From contig JAJDEO010000028.1 in NCBI GenBank assembly GCA_029259745.1, positions 186,001 to 250,000 of the forward strand: a stretch of 64,000 bases of DNA, in the 5' to 3' direction. The notes under the pieces are model-generated. The model searched no databases. It was not told the origin of the DNA and saw only the letters and a list, made by a program, of their open reading frames with translations. Shown here in pieces: positions 1-8,396 of the stretch (position 1 is the stretch's first letter; each line of letters begins with the position of its first letter). Position numbers and translations under genes: made by a program. The DNA comes from Planctomycetota bacterium. Lineage in GTDB: Bacteria > Planctomycetota > B15-G4.

Positions 1-118
1 CCCCCGCGATGGCGCGGAGTTCGCGTACAAGGATCGCGACCAGATCCTCATCCGGGCCCGCCGCCGTCTGCTCCCGGATGTGATCGAGTAGCTGCCGTGA
101 AACTGTGATGTCACTCAC
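1..118 (-). CDS. Unidentified protein, N-terminal part (runs off the window)
   Basis: Only the first 39 codons are inside the window, so the family cannot be named. The GTG at 118 is preceded by a GAGG motif 5 nt upstream, which decides the start. The visible N-terminus begins (M)SDITVSRQLLDHIREQ, continues with an acidic stretch and then a helix rich in Leu, Val and Arg. The codons are GC-rich at the third position, like the neighbours. It is divergent from the ArsC-like gene at 408. It looks like a real gene but no function can be given. Confidence 0.5.
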   Translation of the reverse strand, partial: MSDITVSRQLLDHIREQTAAGPDEDLVAILVRELRAIAG

Positions 119-407
119 GTTCGCCTCAGTGTCCTGACAGGAACGTAGAAACTCTACTCGATGGTGGGATGGCGGGGGAGGGTGACGTGCCGTGTCTGCG
201 GGCCCGTCTCGCCTTGGGATCGGTGTTTCGAGTCTGTCATGTGTCTGTTTTCATGATCTGTGCGCTCGAAGCGGCGACTCACGTTGCACGAACATGATTG
301 TGCTCGGATCGCGCGGTGCTCGCGCGACGTCGCATTCCGCCGACCGCTTTCCGAGGTGCCGTCATGACGTACTCTGGTCGTCTTCCTCCATCAAGGCCCA
401 CGCAGAC

Positions 408-758
408 ATGTCGAACACAACCCTGCGCGTCATCGGACGCTCGACCTGAAGCACGTGTCGCAAGGCGGTCGCCTTGCTGAAGAGTGAGGATGTCGAGTTC
501 GAGTTTCGTGACTACATGAGCGACCCACTGTCCGTCGCCGAGATTCGCGACGTGCTCGCGGCGTTGGACGTCCCGGCGAGCGAGATGCTGCGCTCGCGCG
601 ATCCGGCGGCCAAGGAGCTGGGGCTGTCGGTCGATTCGCCGGCTGACGAGCTCGTGGCTGCGATGGCCGAGCACCCCGGCTTGCTCCACCGACCGATCGG
701 CGTGCGCGGGAGCAAGGCGATCTATGGGCGTCCGATCGAGAACCTGCTCGAGATCTGA
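408..758 (+). CDS. ArsC/Spx-family oxidoreductase, predicted selenoprotein (in-frame TGA at 447-449 = Sec14)
   Basis: Read from the ATG at 408 with the TGA at 447-449 as selenocysteine, this gives a complete 116-residue ArsC/Spx-family (COG1393) protein. The residues around the TGA are RST-U-STCRKAVALL. In the family this place is CxTC or CGTS, and the first Cys is the catalytic nucleophile (Cys12 of plasmid ArsC), so the TGA sits exactly on the catalytic position and leaves a UxxC motif. Downstream the family landmarks follow: FEFRDYM, LRSRDPAAKELGL, MAEHPGLLHRPIGVRG and the C-terminal GRPIENLLEI. A SECIS-like hairpin lies at 460-477. The product is a thioredoxin-fold thiol/selenol oxidoreductase of the cytoplasm; arsenate as substrate is only one option. 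Starting at the TTG at 474 instead would remove the active site, which is hard to reconcile with the well kept remainder. The alternative is a nonsense mutation. The gene converges with the next one, 7 nt away. Confidence 0.8.
460..477 (+). promoter_or_regulatory. Predicted bacterial SECIS element
   Basis: GCAAGGC (460-466) and GCCTTGC (471-477) form a perfect 7-bp stem closed by a GGTC tetraloop (467-470). Bacterial SECIS elements lie inside the coding region just after the UGA and carry a GGU-type apical loop bound by SelB. Here 17 nt separate the UGA from the loop, within the range known for bacteria. The stem also codes for RKAVALL, so it is compatible with the protein. It is not a terminator, since it lies inside the gene and has no T tract. 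Confidence 0.75.
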
Positions 759-765
759 CGCGCTG

Positions 766-3528
766 CTAGCGGCTGCTCAGCGCCGCGCGTACCGCCGGTT
801 CGACCGCACCCGCGATCACGACGCAGCCCGCGGCCGTGGGGTGGATCCCGTCGAGGAACATCGCCTCGCCCGTCGCGCCGGCGGTGGCGAGTGCCGGCCA
901 CGGGTTGACGACGGGAACACCGCGCGCGTCACCCACGGCGGCCATCGCGCCGTGGAACTCGTCTTTCCAGAGGCGCTCGGCGTCACCGCGGACGGGCTCC
1001 TGGACGAAGACGAGGGCGACGTCGTGGGCCTCGCAGACGTCTGCGAAGTCTTCCAGTACGCGTGTGAAGCGCGTCGGCGGTGGAAGGCCTTCAGGAGAAC
1101 GTTCCTGCCAGACGTCGAGTGTCGATGTCCCCGGATCGGCCTGCGCGAAGTCGGACGCGAGCTCGCGCAGCTCCGTGCGGCCGAGTTCCTCGGCATGCCG
1201 ATCGAGCGCGTCACGCCACCAGTTGCGCTCGTACTCCGGCGCCGTGATGTCGGCGAGGTAGGCATCCTCGTCGGCGCGCGAGTGCGCGAAGGAGTCGTTG
1301 AAGGTCAGCGACACCACGACGACGTCGGGCTCGAACGGCAGCACGACGTCGCGCAGCAGACGCACGAGCCGCGGGCCGATGCCAGCTTGGATGCCGGCGT
1401 TGAGCACCTCGGTGTCGGCGTCCGTCTGCTGGAGCCGCGTTTCGAGCTGGGCCGGCCAGGCGGCATCCGCGCCGAGCCGATAGCCCCACGTCGACGAGCC
1501 GCCGATCACGGCCACGCGCTGGACGTTGGCGGGCTTGGGAACGGCGTAGCTGCGCTCGCGGAAGGTGTGGCGCGCGAGGTAGAAGTCGAAGCGCCGGTGC
1601 AGCGGATGCTCGAGCGCGAGGAGGTCGTCGTGGAGGCGCGGGCCGTGCCAGGCCGTGAAGCGCAGCTCGTTGAGTGACATGCCTTCGGTGTCTGGTCGCG
1701 GCTCGAGCGCCATGCGCATCATCGGCGGGATGGCGAGTCCGGCGCCGACGAGCGCGAGCACGGCGACGAGCGCGCGCAGGCGGGACCAGCACAGGGCAAG
1801 GGCAATGACCGCGATCGTCAATGCCGAACAGAGCGTGACCTCACTGGTGCTCGGGTGGCGTGCGGTGAACGCGGCAAGTGTGGTGAGCGGCGCGAGGGCC
1901 AGGCCGGTGACGCCGAGCAGGTCGAGCACGGGCGTGGCGCGTGGTGCGGTGCGCAAGGCGAGCGCCAACAGAGACGCGACAAGCGCTGCGAGTGTCGCTG
2001 CGAGGGCGAGGCTCGAGGCGTAGGACGTGCGCGGTGTCTCTGCGGGGACCACCGGTGTGATGACAAGGTCGCGGACCGTGGCCTCGCCGGGCGTTGCGAG
2101 CAGAACGATGCCGCCGGAGACGTGTGTCGTCGACTCGACGCTGCTGACGAGTTGTCCGTCGAGGCGCGCCTCGAAGCGCTGGCCGCGGATGCGCACGTCG
2201 ACCGTGTGCTCGCGCGTGGGGGTGAGTGTCGGCGCAGGGGTTCCGAGCGGCAGGTAGTCGGCGGGTGTCTCGACGACCCAGCCGCGCTGTCTTCGCGCGT
2301 CGGTCGACAGGACGAGCGACGTGCCGACAGGGATGTCGACGTCGGGGGCGCGCGTGCGCACGAGCAGTGCCGAGTGTTCGTTGAGGTTCAGCGTGAACGC
2401 GAGGTCGACGTCTCGATACGGCTCTTCGAAGACGAGGGCGTTGCCCGCGTCGAGGCGTTGGGCCGTCGGCGTCTCTGTGCTGCGTGGCCGGCTGAGCTGG
2501 TCGGCCGCGTGCTTGCGCGCAAAGTCGGCTTCGAGGCGTTCGGCGCGTTTGTCTGCGATCACGAAGAGCGCTGCGACGAGTGCGCCCACCGCGAGCCACC
2601 GACTGGCGCGCGGTGCGGCGTGCGGCGTGGCCTGAACTCGTCGCCCCAGCCAGGCAGCCGAGACGAGGCCGAAGCCGACCAGCCCAGCCGTGGCGAGTGC
2701 GGATGGCTGCCGGCGCGAGACGGCCGCAAGTATCCATGCGAGGGCCAGGGGCGCGGGCGCTATGAAAGCGAGCGTCCACGCGTCGGGCAGCGGCTTTGCG
2801 ACGAGGCGTGCGAGCGCGAAGAGTCCCGCGATCACGACGCCGACTCCGAGCGCACGGCGCAGGCGCGCAGTCATGTGCACGAGCGGGGCTTGCGGGGTGA
2901 GTGTGTTGACAGTCGCCGGCGAGTCAGCGGAGCGCGTGAAGGACACTCCGTCGACGCGCAGCGTGCCGCGCGCAGAAGTCACCACAACCGTGTCGATCGG
3001 CGTGCCGGCCGTGGGCGTCCAGTCGAAGAGGGGCACGCCGTTGACGTGCGCTCGCGCTGCGCCCTCGCGAACCTGCAGACGCACGGCGACCCGCCCGTCC
3101 GGCCCGAGGGGCACGGCGCGCCGGTCGCGGATCTCGCGCTCACCGGCGACGTTGGCGACGACGAGCGCCGACGCGCCGGCGGCATCGACGAGCACGGAGT
3201 GGTCGTCGCCGTCGAAATGCACGAAGAGCTGCGTGGAAGCGCCTTCGAGCAACGTCGAGATTTCGATGTCACTCTCGTCCGGCTGCCAGTTCAGCTCGAG
3301 GCGGATCCCGTCGGTGAGAGTAAGGCCCGGTGTTGCGGAGGTGACCTCGAGCGTCGTTCCGTCAGCGCGCAGGGCGTGCCAACCGGAGCCGGCTGCGGTC
3401 CAGCGTGGTGCCTCATCGCGCCCGAACGACGCGAACGCGACGGCGCCGACCAACACGACGACGATGGCAACGAGCCTCGACCAGATCACGGACACGCGTC
3501 TCCAACGGATGAGCCGGACGACGAGCAT
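766..3528 (-). CDS. Multi-pass membrane protein with C-terminal SGNH/GDSL-type hydrolase domain
   Basis: The 920-residue product has a signal anchor near the N-terminus (VAIVVVLVGAVAFASF), a beta-rich soluble region, about four membrane helices, a second beta-rich region resembling a jelly-roll (LamG/DUF1080-like) fold, three more hydrophobic segments and then an SGNH hydrolase domain in roughly the last 260 residues. The hydrolase blocks are visible: GGSSTWG (block I, nucleophile Ser), NAGIQAG (block II), SLTFNDS (block III) and DGIHPT (block V Asp/His). The family removes or handles acyl groups on glycans or lipids, and the membrane setting suggests action on envelope material. The ATG at 3528 was chosen because it directly precedes the positively charged anchor; the frame is open up to 3678. 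It is divergent from the alpha/beta hydrolase at 3690. The substrate is unknown. Confidence 0.75.
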   Translation of the reverse strand: MLVVRLIRWRRVSVIWSRLVAIVVVLVGAVAFASFGRDEAPRWTAAGSGWHALRADGTTLEVTSATPGLTLTDGIRLELNWQPDESDIEISTLLEGASTQLFVHFDGDDHSVLVDAAGASALVVANVAGEREIRDRRAVPLGPDGRVAVRLQVREGAARAHVNGVPLFDWTPTAGTPIDTVVVTSARGTLRVDGVSFTRSADSPATVNTLTPQAPLVHMTARLRRALGVGVVIAGLFALARLVAKPLPDAWTLAFIAPAPLALAWILAAVSRRQPSALATAGLVGFGLVSAAWLGRRVQATPHAAPRASRWLAVGALVAALFVIADKRAERLEADFARKHAADQLSRPRSTETPTAQRLDAGNALVFEEPYRDVDLAFTLNLNEHSALLVRTRAPDVDIPVGTSLVLSTDARRQRGWVVETPADYLPLGTPAPTLTPTREHTVDVRIRGQRFEARLDGQLVSSVESTTHVSGGIVLLATPGEATVRDLVITPVVPAETPRTSYASSLALAATLAALVASLLALALRTAPRATPVLDLLGVTGLALAPLTTLAAFTARHPSTSEVTLCSALTIAVIALALCWSRLRALVAVLALVGAGLAIPPMMRMALEPRPDTEGMSLNELRFTAWHGPRLHDDLLALEHPLHRRFDFYLARHTFRERSYAVPKPANVQRVAVIGGSSTWGYRLGADAAWPAQLETRLQQTDADTEVLNAGIQAGIGPRLVRLLRDVVLPFEPDVVVVSLTFNDSFAHSRADEDAYLADITAPEYERNWWRDALDRHAEELGRTELRELASDFAQADPGTSTLDVWQERSPEGLPPPTRFTRVLEDFADVCEAHDVALVFVQEPVRGDAERLWKDEFHGAMAAVGDARGVPVVNPWPALATAGATGEAMFLDGIHPTAAGCVVIAGAVEPAVRAALSSR

Positions 3529-3689
3529 GCCCGACGTCGCGGCAGAGCGCACGCGCCGAGCCTCCGTTCGCGTGACGATTTCGAGGCAGCGCGATGCGCT
3601 CGCAACCTCGAGCGCCGCCCACGGTTCTCGTTCTCGGTCGCCGCTTCGTCCGGGTTCGACGCGCAGGCATTCCATCACACGAGAACAGC

Positions 3690-4538
3690 ATGCGCAGAAT
3701 CCTCACGTTCGGTCTGCTCAGCATCCTGGGCTGGTTCTGCTTCGCCACTGTCTTTCAGCGCTACGTCATCTTCCCGCGACTCGTGCATGCGCCCGCACCC
3801 GCCGAGCGCGTGCTCGCCGACGACATCGAAGTGCTGCACGTCGAGCTCGACACGGGACGCGTCGAGGCGTTCTTCATGCCCGGCGACGGCGTGAGTGCCG
3901 ACGCGCCCGGCCCCGCCGTGGTCTGGGTGCACGGCAACGGCGAGCAGATCGACACTCTGCCCGAGCGTGCCCAGGCGTTCCGGTGGATGGGTGCCTCGGT
4001 GCTCATGCCCGAATACCGCGGCTACGGTCGCAGCGACGGCTCGCCCAGCGAGGCTGGCATCGTCGCCGACACGTTGGCGTTCTGCCGGCAGCTCGCGGAA
4101 CGTCCCGACGTCGACGCAGCGCGCATCGTCTACTACGGCACGTCGCTCGGCGGCGGCGTCGTCTGTGGCGTCGCGAAGGAACGACCGCCGGCGGCGCTGA
4201 TCCTCGCCGGAACCTTCCGCTCGATCCGCGTCATGGCCGCGCGCTATCTCGTTCCGCCGTCACTCATCCGCGATCCGTTCGACAACGAGGCCGTCCTGCG
4301 TGACCTTCGTGCGCCGGTCCTCGTGATGCATGGTCGGCGCGATCGCATCATCCCGTTCGAGCACGGCGTCGCGCTTGCTGCGGCAGCCGGGACGTGGGGC
4401 ACGTTCGTCGAATGGGAGGCAGGCCACGGACCACTCACGTGGGACCGACGCGCCTACTGGGAGACCGTGCGCGACTTCCTCGTCGGCGCCGACGTCCTCA
4501 CATCGAATGAGCGCCGCGCGACGTCTCGAAGACGTTGA
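3690..4538 (+). CDS. Membrane-anchored alpha/beta hydrolase (YfhR/BEM46 type)
   Basis: This 282-residue protein starts with an uncleaved hydrophobic segment (ILTFGLLSILGWFCFATVF) followed by an alpha/beta hydrolase domain. The oxyanion motif is WVHGNGEQ near residue 80, the nucleophile elbow is YGTSLGGG with Ser152, the acid is in MHGRRDRIIP and the catalytic His is in WEAGHGPL. This layout matches the YfhR/BEM46 serine hydrolases, whose substrates are mostly unknown esters or peptides. The ATG at 3690 leads straight into the anchor. The gene is single and divergent from the SGNH membrane protein; the 210 nt after it are largely filled by a dispersed repeat. Confidence 0.85.
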   Translation: MRRILTFGLLSILGWFCFATVFQRYVIFPRLVHAPAPAERVLADDIEVLHVELDTGRVEAFFMPGDGVSADAPGPAVVWVHGNGEQIDTLPERAQAFRWMGASVLMPEYRGYGRSDGSPSEAGIVADTLAFCRQLAERPDVDAARIVYYGTSLGGGVVCGVAKERPPAALILAGTFRSIRVMAARYLVPPSLIRDPFDNEAVLRDLRAPVLVMHGRRDRIIPFEHGVALAAAAGTWGTFVEWEAGHGPLTWDRRAYWETVRDFLVGADVLTSNERRATSRRR

Positions 4539-4580
4539 TCGTTCCGACGCGCTTCGCGACGCCGTCCCGCTTGGCCCGCA

Positions 4581-4757
4581 TTCTTCATGGAGAAGCTCCT
4601 GCGGATGCGTCTGCGCCAGCAGGTCTGCGTCGAACAGCACGCCTCTTGTACTCGACGAAGCGTCACTTCGCCGACCTGTCGGAAGATGCCGGCTCTCCTT
4701 GCCCTGCAGACGCAGCCACCCGCTCGCTACACTTCTCCATGGATAACCCGGGTTAGC
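4581..4757 (+). repeat. Dispersed intergenic repeat, diverged copy D
   Basis: This is a diverged member of the family best seen at 44134, 50231 and 52281. It shares the CTGCGG...TGCG start, a central CTCGACGA block, a CTCCTTGCCCTGCAG block and, about 59 nt later, the CATGGATAACCCGGGTTAG end that matches CATGAACAACCCCGGTTAGG in copy A. It lies between two convergent genes, and its terminal TTA forms the reverse-strand stop codon of the VOC gene. The relationship rests on alignment by eye and is weaker than among copies A, B and C. Confidence 0.45.
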
Positions 4758-5211
4758 GATGTTGGTCGACGAGGATGGTGTTGCCGTCGGGGTCGCTGAG
4801 CACGAAGCTCGCGGGGCCGGTCGTCGACTCGTCGGCCTCGGTCGCGAAGGTCATCCCCTTCGCTTTCAGCGTCCGCTGCAGTTCGCGCACGTCCGTGAAC
4901 GCGTCGAGATCCTTGGCCTGCTGATCCCAGCCCGGATTGAAGGTGAGGATGTTGCTGTCGAACATGCCTTGGAAGAGCCCGATGACGGTGTCGCCGTTGC
5001 GCAGGATCAGCCAGTTCTGCTCGGCGTTGCCGCCGGCCTGCTCGAAGCCGAGCTTCTCGTAGAATACGCGCGAGGCGTCGAGGTCTTTGACGGCGAGGCT
5101 GATCGAGAAGGCACCGAGGTTCATCTTGGGGCTCCGTGGGGTGTCGGACGCCTGTGTCGCAGACCAGGACAGGGCCACGACGAGTCCGAGGCTGATGAGG
5201 TTCTTGAGCAT
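4753..5211 (-). CDS. VOC (glyoxalase/bleomycin resistance) family protein, probably exported
   Basis: The product has 152 residues. After a possible signal peptide ([22 protein letters not shown]) it shows the paired beta-alpha-beta pattern of one VOC module, with [22 protein letters not shown] at its start and [15 protein letters not shown] at its end; the Asp/Asn-rich end is typical of glyoxalase-like proteins. VOC proteins bind a metal and act in isomerisation, resistance or ring-cleavage reactions, and the substrate cannot be read here. Two starts are possible: the ATG at 5211 (GGAG 9 nt upstream, with signal peptide) or the ATG at 5124 (GGAG 7 nt upstream, cytoplasmic form). The TAA stop is supplied by the end of repeat copy D. 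It is divergent from an AraC-type regulator that could control it. Confidence 0.75.
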   Translation of the reverse strand: MLKNLISLGLVVALSWSATQASDTPRSPKMNLGAFSISLAVKDLDASRVFYEKLGFEQAGGNAEQNWLILRNGDTVIGLFQGMFDSNILTFNPGWDQQAKDLDAFTDVRELQRTLKAKGMTFATEADESTTGPASFVLSDPDGNTILVDQHR

Positions 5212-5300
5212 GGCATTCCACTCCGAGGACACGCGCCGGATGACCCTCCGGCGCACGGGCACTACCATGTCTGCACCGCCGAACTCGTGCTTGTCAGATC

Positions 5301-6227
5301 TTGCGAACCTCACCAAAAAACGACGTCGACTACGTGGCGCGTGTGAATCGAGTGATCGATCACGTCGTCCGCAACCTCGATCAGCCCCTGTCGCTCGACG
5401 AGATGGCGCGCTTGGCGCACTTCTCGCCGTTCCACTTCCACCGCATCTTCAGCGGACTCGTGGGCGAGACGCTGCACCAGTTCGTCAAGCGCGTGCGGCT
5501 CGAGCGCGCGCTGTCGATGGTCAGGCACGAGCCACGTCGAACGCTCACCGAGATCGCCCTCGCCTGCGGCTTCGCGTCGTCGGCCGACTTTTCGCGTAGC
5601 TTCAAGCAGCGCTACGGAGTGCCGCCGAGTGCCTTCGACGTCGAGGCCTACCGGGCCGAGCGACGCGAGCAGCTGCAGGACGCGATCACCGACGCCGACA
5701 CCCGACACCTGCTCGAGCGTCTGCCCGTGGGGGAGAACCCCGACGGCTTCGGGGTCGAGTTCCGAGCGCTCCCCGAGCGGCAGGTCGTCTACCTGCGCGT
5801 TCCCGATTCCTTCCGCCCCGACGCCGTGACGGACGCTGCCGCCAGGTTGCTTGCGTGGGCCGACGAGCACGGCATCGCCGACGGGCAGTGGCTCGGGTAC
5901 ATGTGGGACGACCCCAACTTCACGGCGTTGAGCGACTGCCGCTACGACGTGGCCGTGGAAGTGCGCACCGAGGACCTCGCTCGCCTCGACGTCGGGGGCG
6001 AGTTCGGCGTGCTGACGTTTCCCGAGATGACTGTCGCGCAGGTCGAGGTCCGCGGCGCGATCGACCTCGAGCAACGAGCGCTCGACTGGCTCTTCGGGAC
6101 GTGGCTGCCCTCGAGCGGCTACGTGCCGACGGACCAGCCGTGCTTCGAGGCCTGGATCGGGCGCCCGTTCGCCCACGGCTTCGAGTATTTCGAGATTTAC
6201 GCACAGATCCCCGTGACGCGCGGCTGA
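5301..6227 (+). CDS. AraC-family regulator with GyrI-like effector-binding domain
   Basis: The 308-residue product has an N-terminal AraC DNA-binding domain (two helix-turn-helix units; landmarks [21 protein letters not shown] and [21 protein letters not shown]) and a C-terminal GyrI-like (SOUL/BacR-type) ligand pocket beginning near [16 protein letters not shown] and ending [11 protein letters not shown]. Such proteins are one-component sensors of small, often hydrophobic or toxic, molecules. The frame opens with a TTG at 5301; a GTG at 5334 is a possible alternative, and no convincing ribosome-binding site separates them. It is divergent from the VOC gene, so that gene and its own promoter are the likely targets. 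Confidence 0.85.
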   Translation: MRTSPKNDVDYVARVNRVIDHVVRNLDQPLSLDEMARLAHFSPFHFHRIFSGLVGETLHQFVKRVRLERALSMVRHEPRRTLTEIALACGFASSADFSRSFKQRYGVPPSAFDVEAYRAERREQLQDAITDADTRHLLERLPVGENPDGFGVEFRALPERQVVYLRVPDSFRPDAVTDAAARLLAWADEHGIADGQWLGYMWDDPNFTALSDCRYDVAVEVRTEDLARLDVGGEFGVLTFPEMTVAQVEVRGAIDLEQRALDWLFGTWLPSSGYVPTDQPCFEAWIGRPFAHGFEYFEIYAQIPVTRG

Positions 6228-6230
6228 CCG

Positions 6231-7175
6231 TCAGGACGCCGGAGCGTGCGGCAAGTCGAGCGCATACCAAGCGTCGCAGCTGCAGTGGCCGGTGTTGCCC
6301 ATCGCGCCGTCGAGGCGCGCGAAGCCGAACGCCTCGTAGAGCCTGCGCGCGGAGATCATGTGCTCGAGAGTTTCGAGATAGCAGGTGGTGAAGCCGGCCG
6401 CGTATGCGCCGTCGAGGATGCGCGTGAGGAGCCGCGCGCCCATGCCGCGTCCGCGCAGCTCGGGGAGGAAGTACATCTTGCGCAGCTCGCAGACATGGGG
6501 CTCGCCGCCGGTCAGTGCAGCGAAGCCGCCACCGCCGAGGACACGCTCGCCGTCCGTGATGACGAAGAAGCCCGCCGCCGACCCGCGATAGGCGCGGGAC
6601 ATCGCGTCGACCTCCGGGTCATGGACCGAGTAGCCCTCGCCGACCGCACCGAAGTCGCCCATGACGGAGCGAATGATCGCGGCCATCGCGGCGTCGTCGG
6701 CGCGCCGGATGGGGCGGATCGTGAGATCGCGTTGCAACCGCCGGCGCGCGAGGGCCTTGGCGTAAAGGGCGAGGCCCTGCTCGACGACGGCGCGTTCGTC
6801 GGGGCTGAGGAATCCGAGAGCGACGGAAACTTGTTCGTCGGCCGTGGCGTGCACGCGAGCGAGGGCGCGTCGGCCCCGCGCGGTGAGTCGGACGGGGCGG
6901 CGGCGGCGGTCGCTGGCGTCGACGCGGCGCGCGATGAGCCCGGCGTCCATGAGCCCCGTGAGCGTGCGACTCACGGCGGCCTTGTCGATCAGGAGCGTGG
7001 ACGTGAGCTCCCCTGCGGTCGCCTCACCGAGGCGCTCGAGTTCCACGAGCACGTGGGCCTGGGCGTGACCGACGTCGGCGAGGCAGCGGTCGCCGAGGAA
7101 GCCCAACTCGCGCACCATCCGGCGCGACGATTCGCGCACGGCCGTCGTATCAATCCCTCGCGGTGTAGGTGCCAT
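6231..7175 (-). CDS. MarR-GNAT fusion: helix-turn-helix regulator with acetyltransferase domain
   Basis: Residues about 1-150 of the 314 form a MarR-type winged helix (LVELERLGEATAGELTSTL, then LIDKAAVSRTLTGLMDAGLI and RRRPVRLTARGRRAL). The rest is a GNAT acetyltransferase with the acetyl-CoA loop LRGRGMGARLL and a C-terminal YLETLEHMISARRLYEAFGF. The family is known as bifunctional helix-turn-helix/GNAT proteins; its acceptor substrates are mostly unknown. The ATG at 7175 has AGGAG about 6 nt upstream, which decides the start. The gene converges with the AraC-type gene and is divergent from another GNAT gene. Confidence 0.9.
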   Translation of the reverse strand: MAPTPRGIDTTAVRESSRRMVRELGFLGDRCLADVGHAQAHVLVELERLGEATAGELTSTLLIDKAAVSRTLTGLMDAGLIARRVDASDRRRRPVRLTARGRRALARVHATADEQVSVALGFLSPDERAVVEQGLALYAKALARRRLQRDLTIRPIRRADDAAMAAIIRSVMGDFGAVGEGYSVHDPEVDAMSRAYRGSAAGFFVITDGERVLGGGGFAALTGGEPHVCELRKMYFLPELRGRGMGARLLTRILDGAYAAGFTTCYLETLEHMISARRLYEAFGFARLDGAMGNTGHCSCDAWYALDLPHAPAS

Positions 7176-7279
7176 GGCGTCTCCTCGTACTGGGGTGATG
7201 CATGAGGGTAGCACTCAAATGGTTGACGAAAGCAACGAATGCACATGCCCAGGCCCGCGCGGTTGCTACCGTGACGGCC

Positions 7280-7780
7280 ATGCATGCAACCGAAGACGTC
7301 ACCATCCGTGTCGCGACGCCCGACGATGTCCCGCTCGTCCTTGCGTTCATCCGCGACCTCGCGATCTACGAGAAGCTCGAGCACCAGGTCGTCGCCACGG
7401 AGGAAGGTCTGGCGCGCTCGCTCTTCGGCGACACCCCGGCCGCCGAAGTGGTGTTCGCCGAGGTCGCTGGGCAAGCCGTCGGCTTCGCCCTCTTCTTCCA
7501 CACCTTCTCGACCTTCCTCGGGCAGCGCGGCCTCTATCTCGAAGACCTCTTCGTCCAGGACGCGGCGCGTGGCAAGGGCGTCGGCCGTGCGCTCCTCGCG
7601 CACCTCGCACGTCTGGCGATCGAGCGCGGCTGCGGTCGGCTCGAATGGGTCGTCCTCGACTGGAACGAGCCAGCCCTGCAGTTCTATCGCGGCATCGGCG
7701 CCGAGGCGATGAGCGCTTGGAGCGTGCAGCGTCTCACGGGGGCGTCCCTGGAGCGTCTCGCGGACGCCGCGACCGGCTGA
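7280..7780 (+). CDS. GNAT acetyltransferase, SSAT (diamine N-acetyltransferase)-like
   Basis: The 166-residue protein is a single GNAT domain. The sequence TIRVATPDDVPLVLAFIRDL, the FFHTFSTFLGQRGLYLEDLF block, the acetyl-CoA loop RGKGVGRALLAHLA and the WVVLDWNEPALQFY motif are typical of the spermidine/spermine acetyltransferase-like subgroup. It probably transfers acetyl from acetyl-CoA to an amine, possibly a polyamine. The ATG at 7280 was preferred, and a GTG lies 9 nt upstream. It stands alone between the divergent MarR-GNAT gene and the sigma factor gene. Confidence 0.85.
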   Translation: MHATEDVTIRVATPDDVPLVLAFIRDLAIYEKLEHQVVATEEGLARSLFGDTPAAEVVFAEVAGQAVGFALFFHTFSTFLGQRGLYLEDLFVQDAARGKGVGRALLAHLARLAIERGCGRLEWVVLDWNEPALQFYRGIGAEAMSAWSVQRLTGASLERLADAATG

Positions 7781-7862
7781 GCGGCGCCGGCCGCACGACC
7801 TGGCGTATGATGGTCGCGCAGTGCGACGGGCAGCATCGACGAGCGACCGAGAGCGACACACG

Positions 7863-8396
7863 ATGGGCGGAACCGAGGGCGAGGAGCCCGAGCAGAGCGC
7901 AGAGCGGAGCGGCGTGCCGGAGATCGACGAGGTCTACGGCGAGCTACGCGCGATCGCGGAGAGCAAGCTGCGTGGCGACATGGCGCACACGCTGCAGGCC
8001 ACGGCCGTCGTCAACGAGGCGTGGCTGCGCATGGCCCACGGTACGCCGAAGTACGAGACGCGTTCACACTTCTTCGCGACGGCCGCCAAGGCGATGCGCC
8101 ACGTGCTCGTCGACCACGCGCGCGCCAAGCGCACGGCCAAGCGCGGCGGCGATGCCCAGCGCCTCACGCTGATGTCCGCCGATGCGATCGGCGAACAAGG
8201 GCTTGACGTCATCGACCTCGACCAGGCCCTCGCGCGCATGAGCGACGACGACGCCCGCGCCGCGCGTGTGGTCGAGCTGAAGTTCTTCGGCGGGCTCACG
8301 ATCACGGAGATCGCCGAAGTGCTCGAGATCTCGCACATGACGGTGAGCAGCGACTGGCGGCGTGCACGCGTGCGATTGAGCCGGGAGCTCGGTTGA
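7863..8396 (+). CDS. ECF RNA polymerase sigma factor (planctomycete kinase-linked type)
   Basis: The 177-residue product has the sigma region 2 pattern (LRGDMAHTLQATAVVNEAWLRM, then FFATAAKAMRHVLVDHARAK) and a region 4 helix-turn-helix (LTITEIAEVLEISHMTVSSDWRRARVRL). The phrase 'LQATAVVNEAWLR' and the short linker mark the planctomycete/Gemmata-type ECF group that is usually encoded beside a Ser/Thr kinase. No anti-sigma gene is adjacent. Its stop codon overlaps the start of the kinase gene, so the two are almost certainly co-translated and the kinase is its likely regulator. The ATG at 7863 is chosen over an in-frame upstream start because the extra residues look non-coding. Confidence 0.9.
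   Translation: MGGTEGEEPEQSAERSGVPEIDEVYGELRAIAESKLRGDMAHTLQATAVVNEAWLRMAHGTPKYETRSHFFATAAKAMRHVLVDHARAKRTAKRGGDAQRLTLMSADAIGEQGLDVIDLDQALARMSDDDARAARVVELKFFGGLTITEIAEVLEISHMTVSSDWRRARVRLSRELG

Noticed and set aside
1855..3894. A 679-codon open frame on the plus strand opposite the SGNH membrane gene
   Set aside because: It is Arg/Gly-rich, lacks a family and a ribosome-binding site, and mirrors the real gene; in GC-rich DNA antisense frames stay open by chance.
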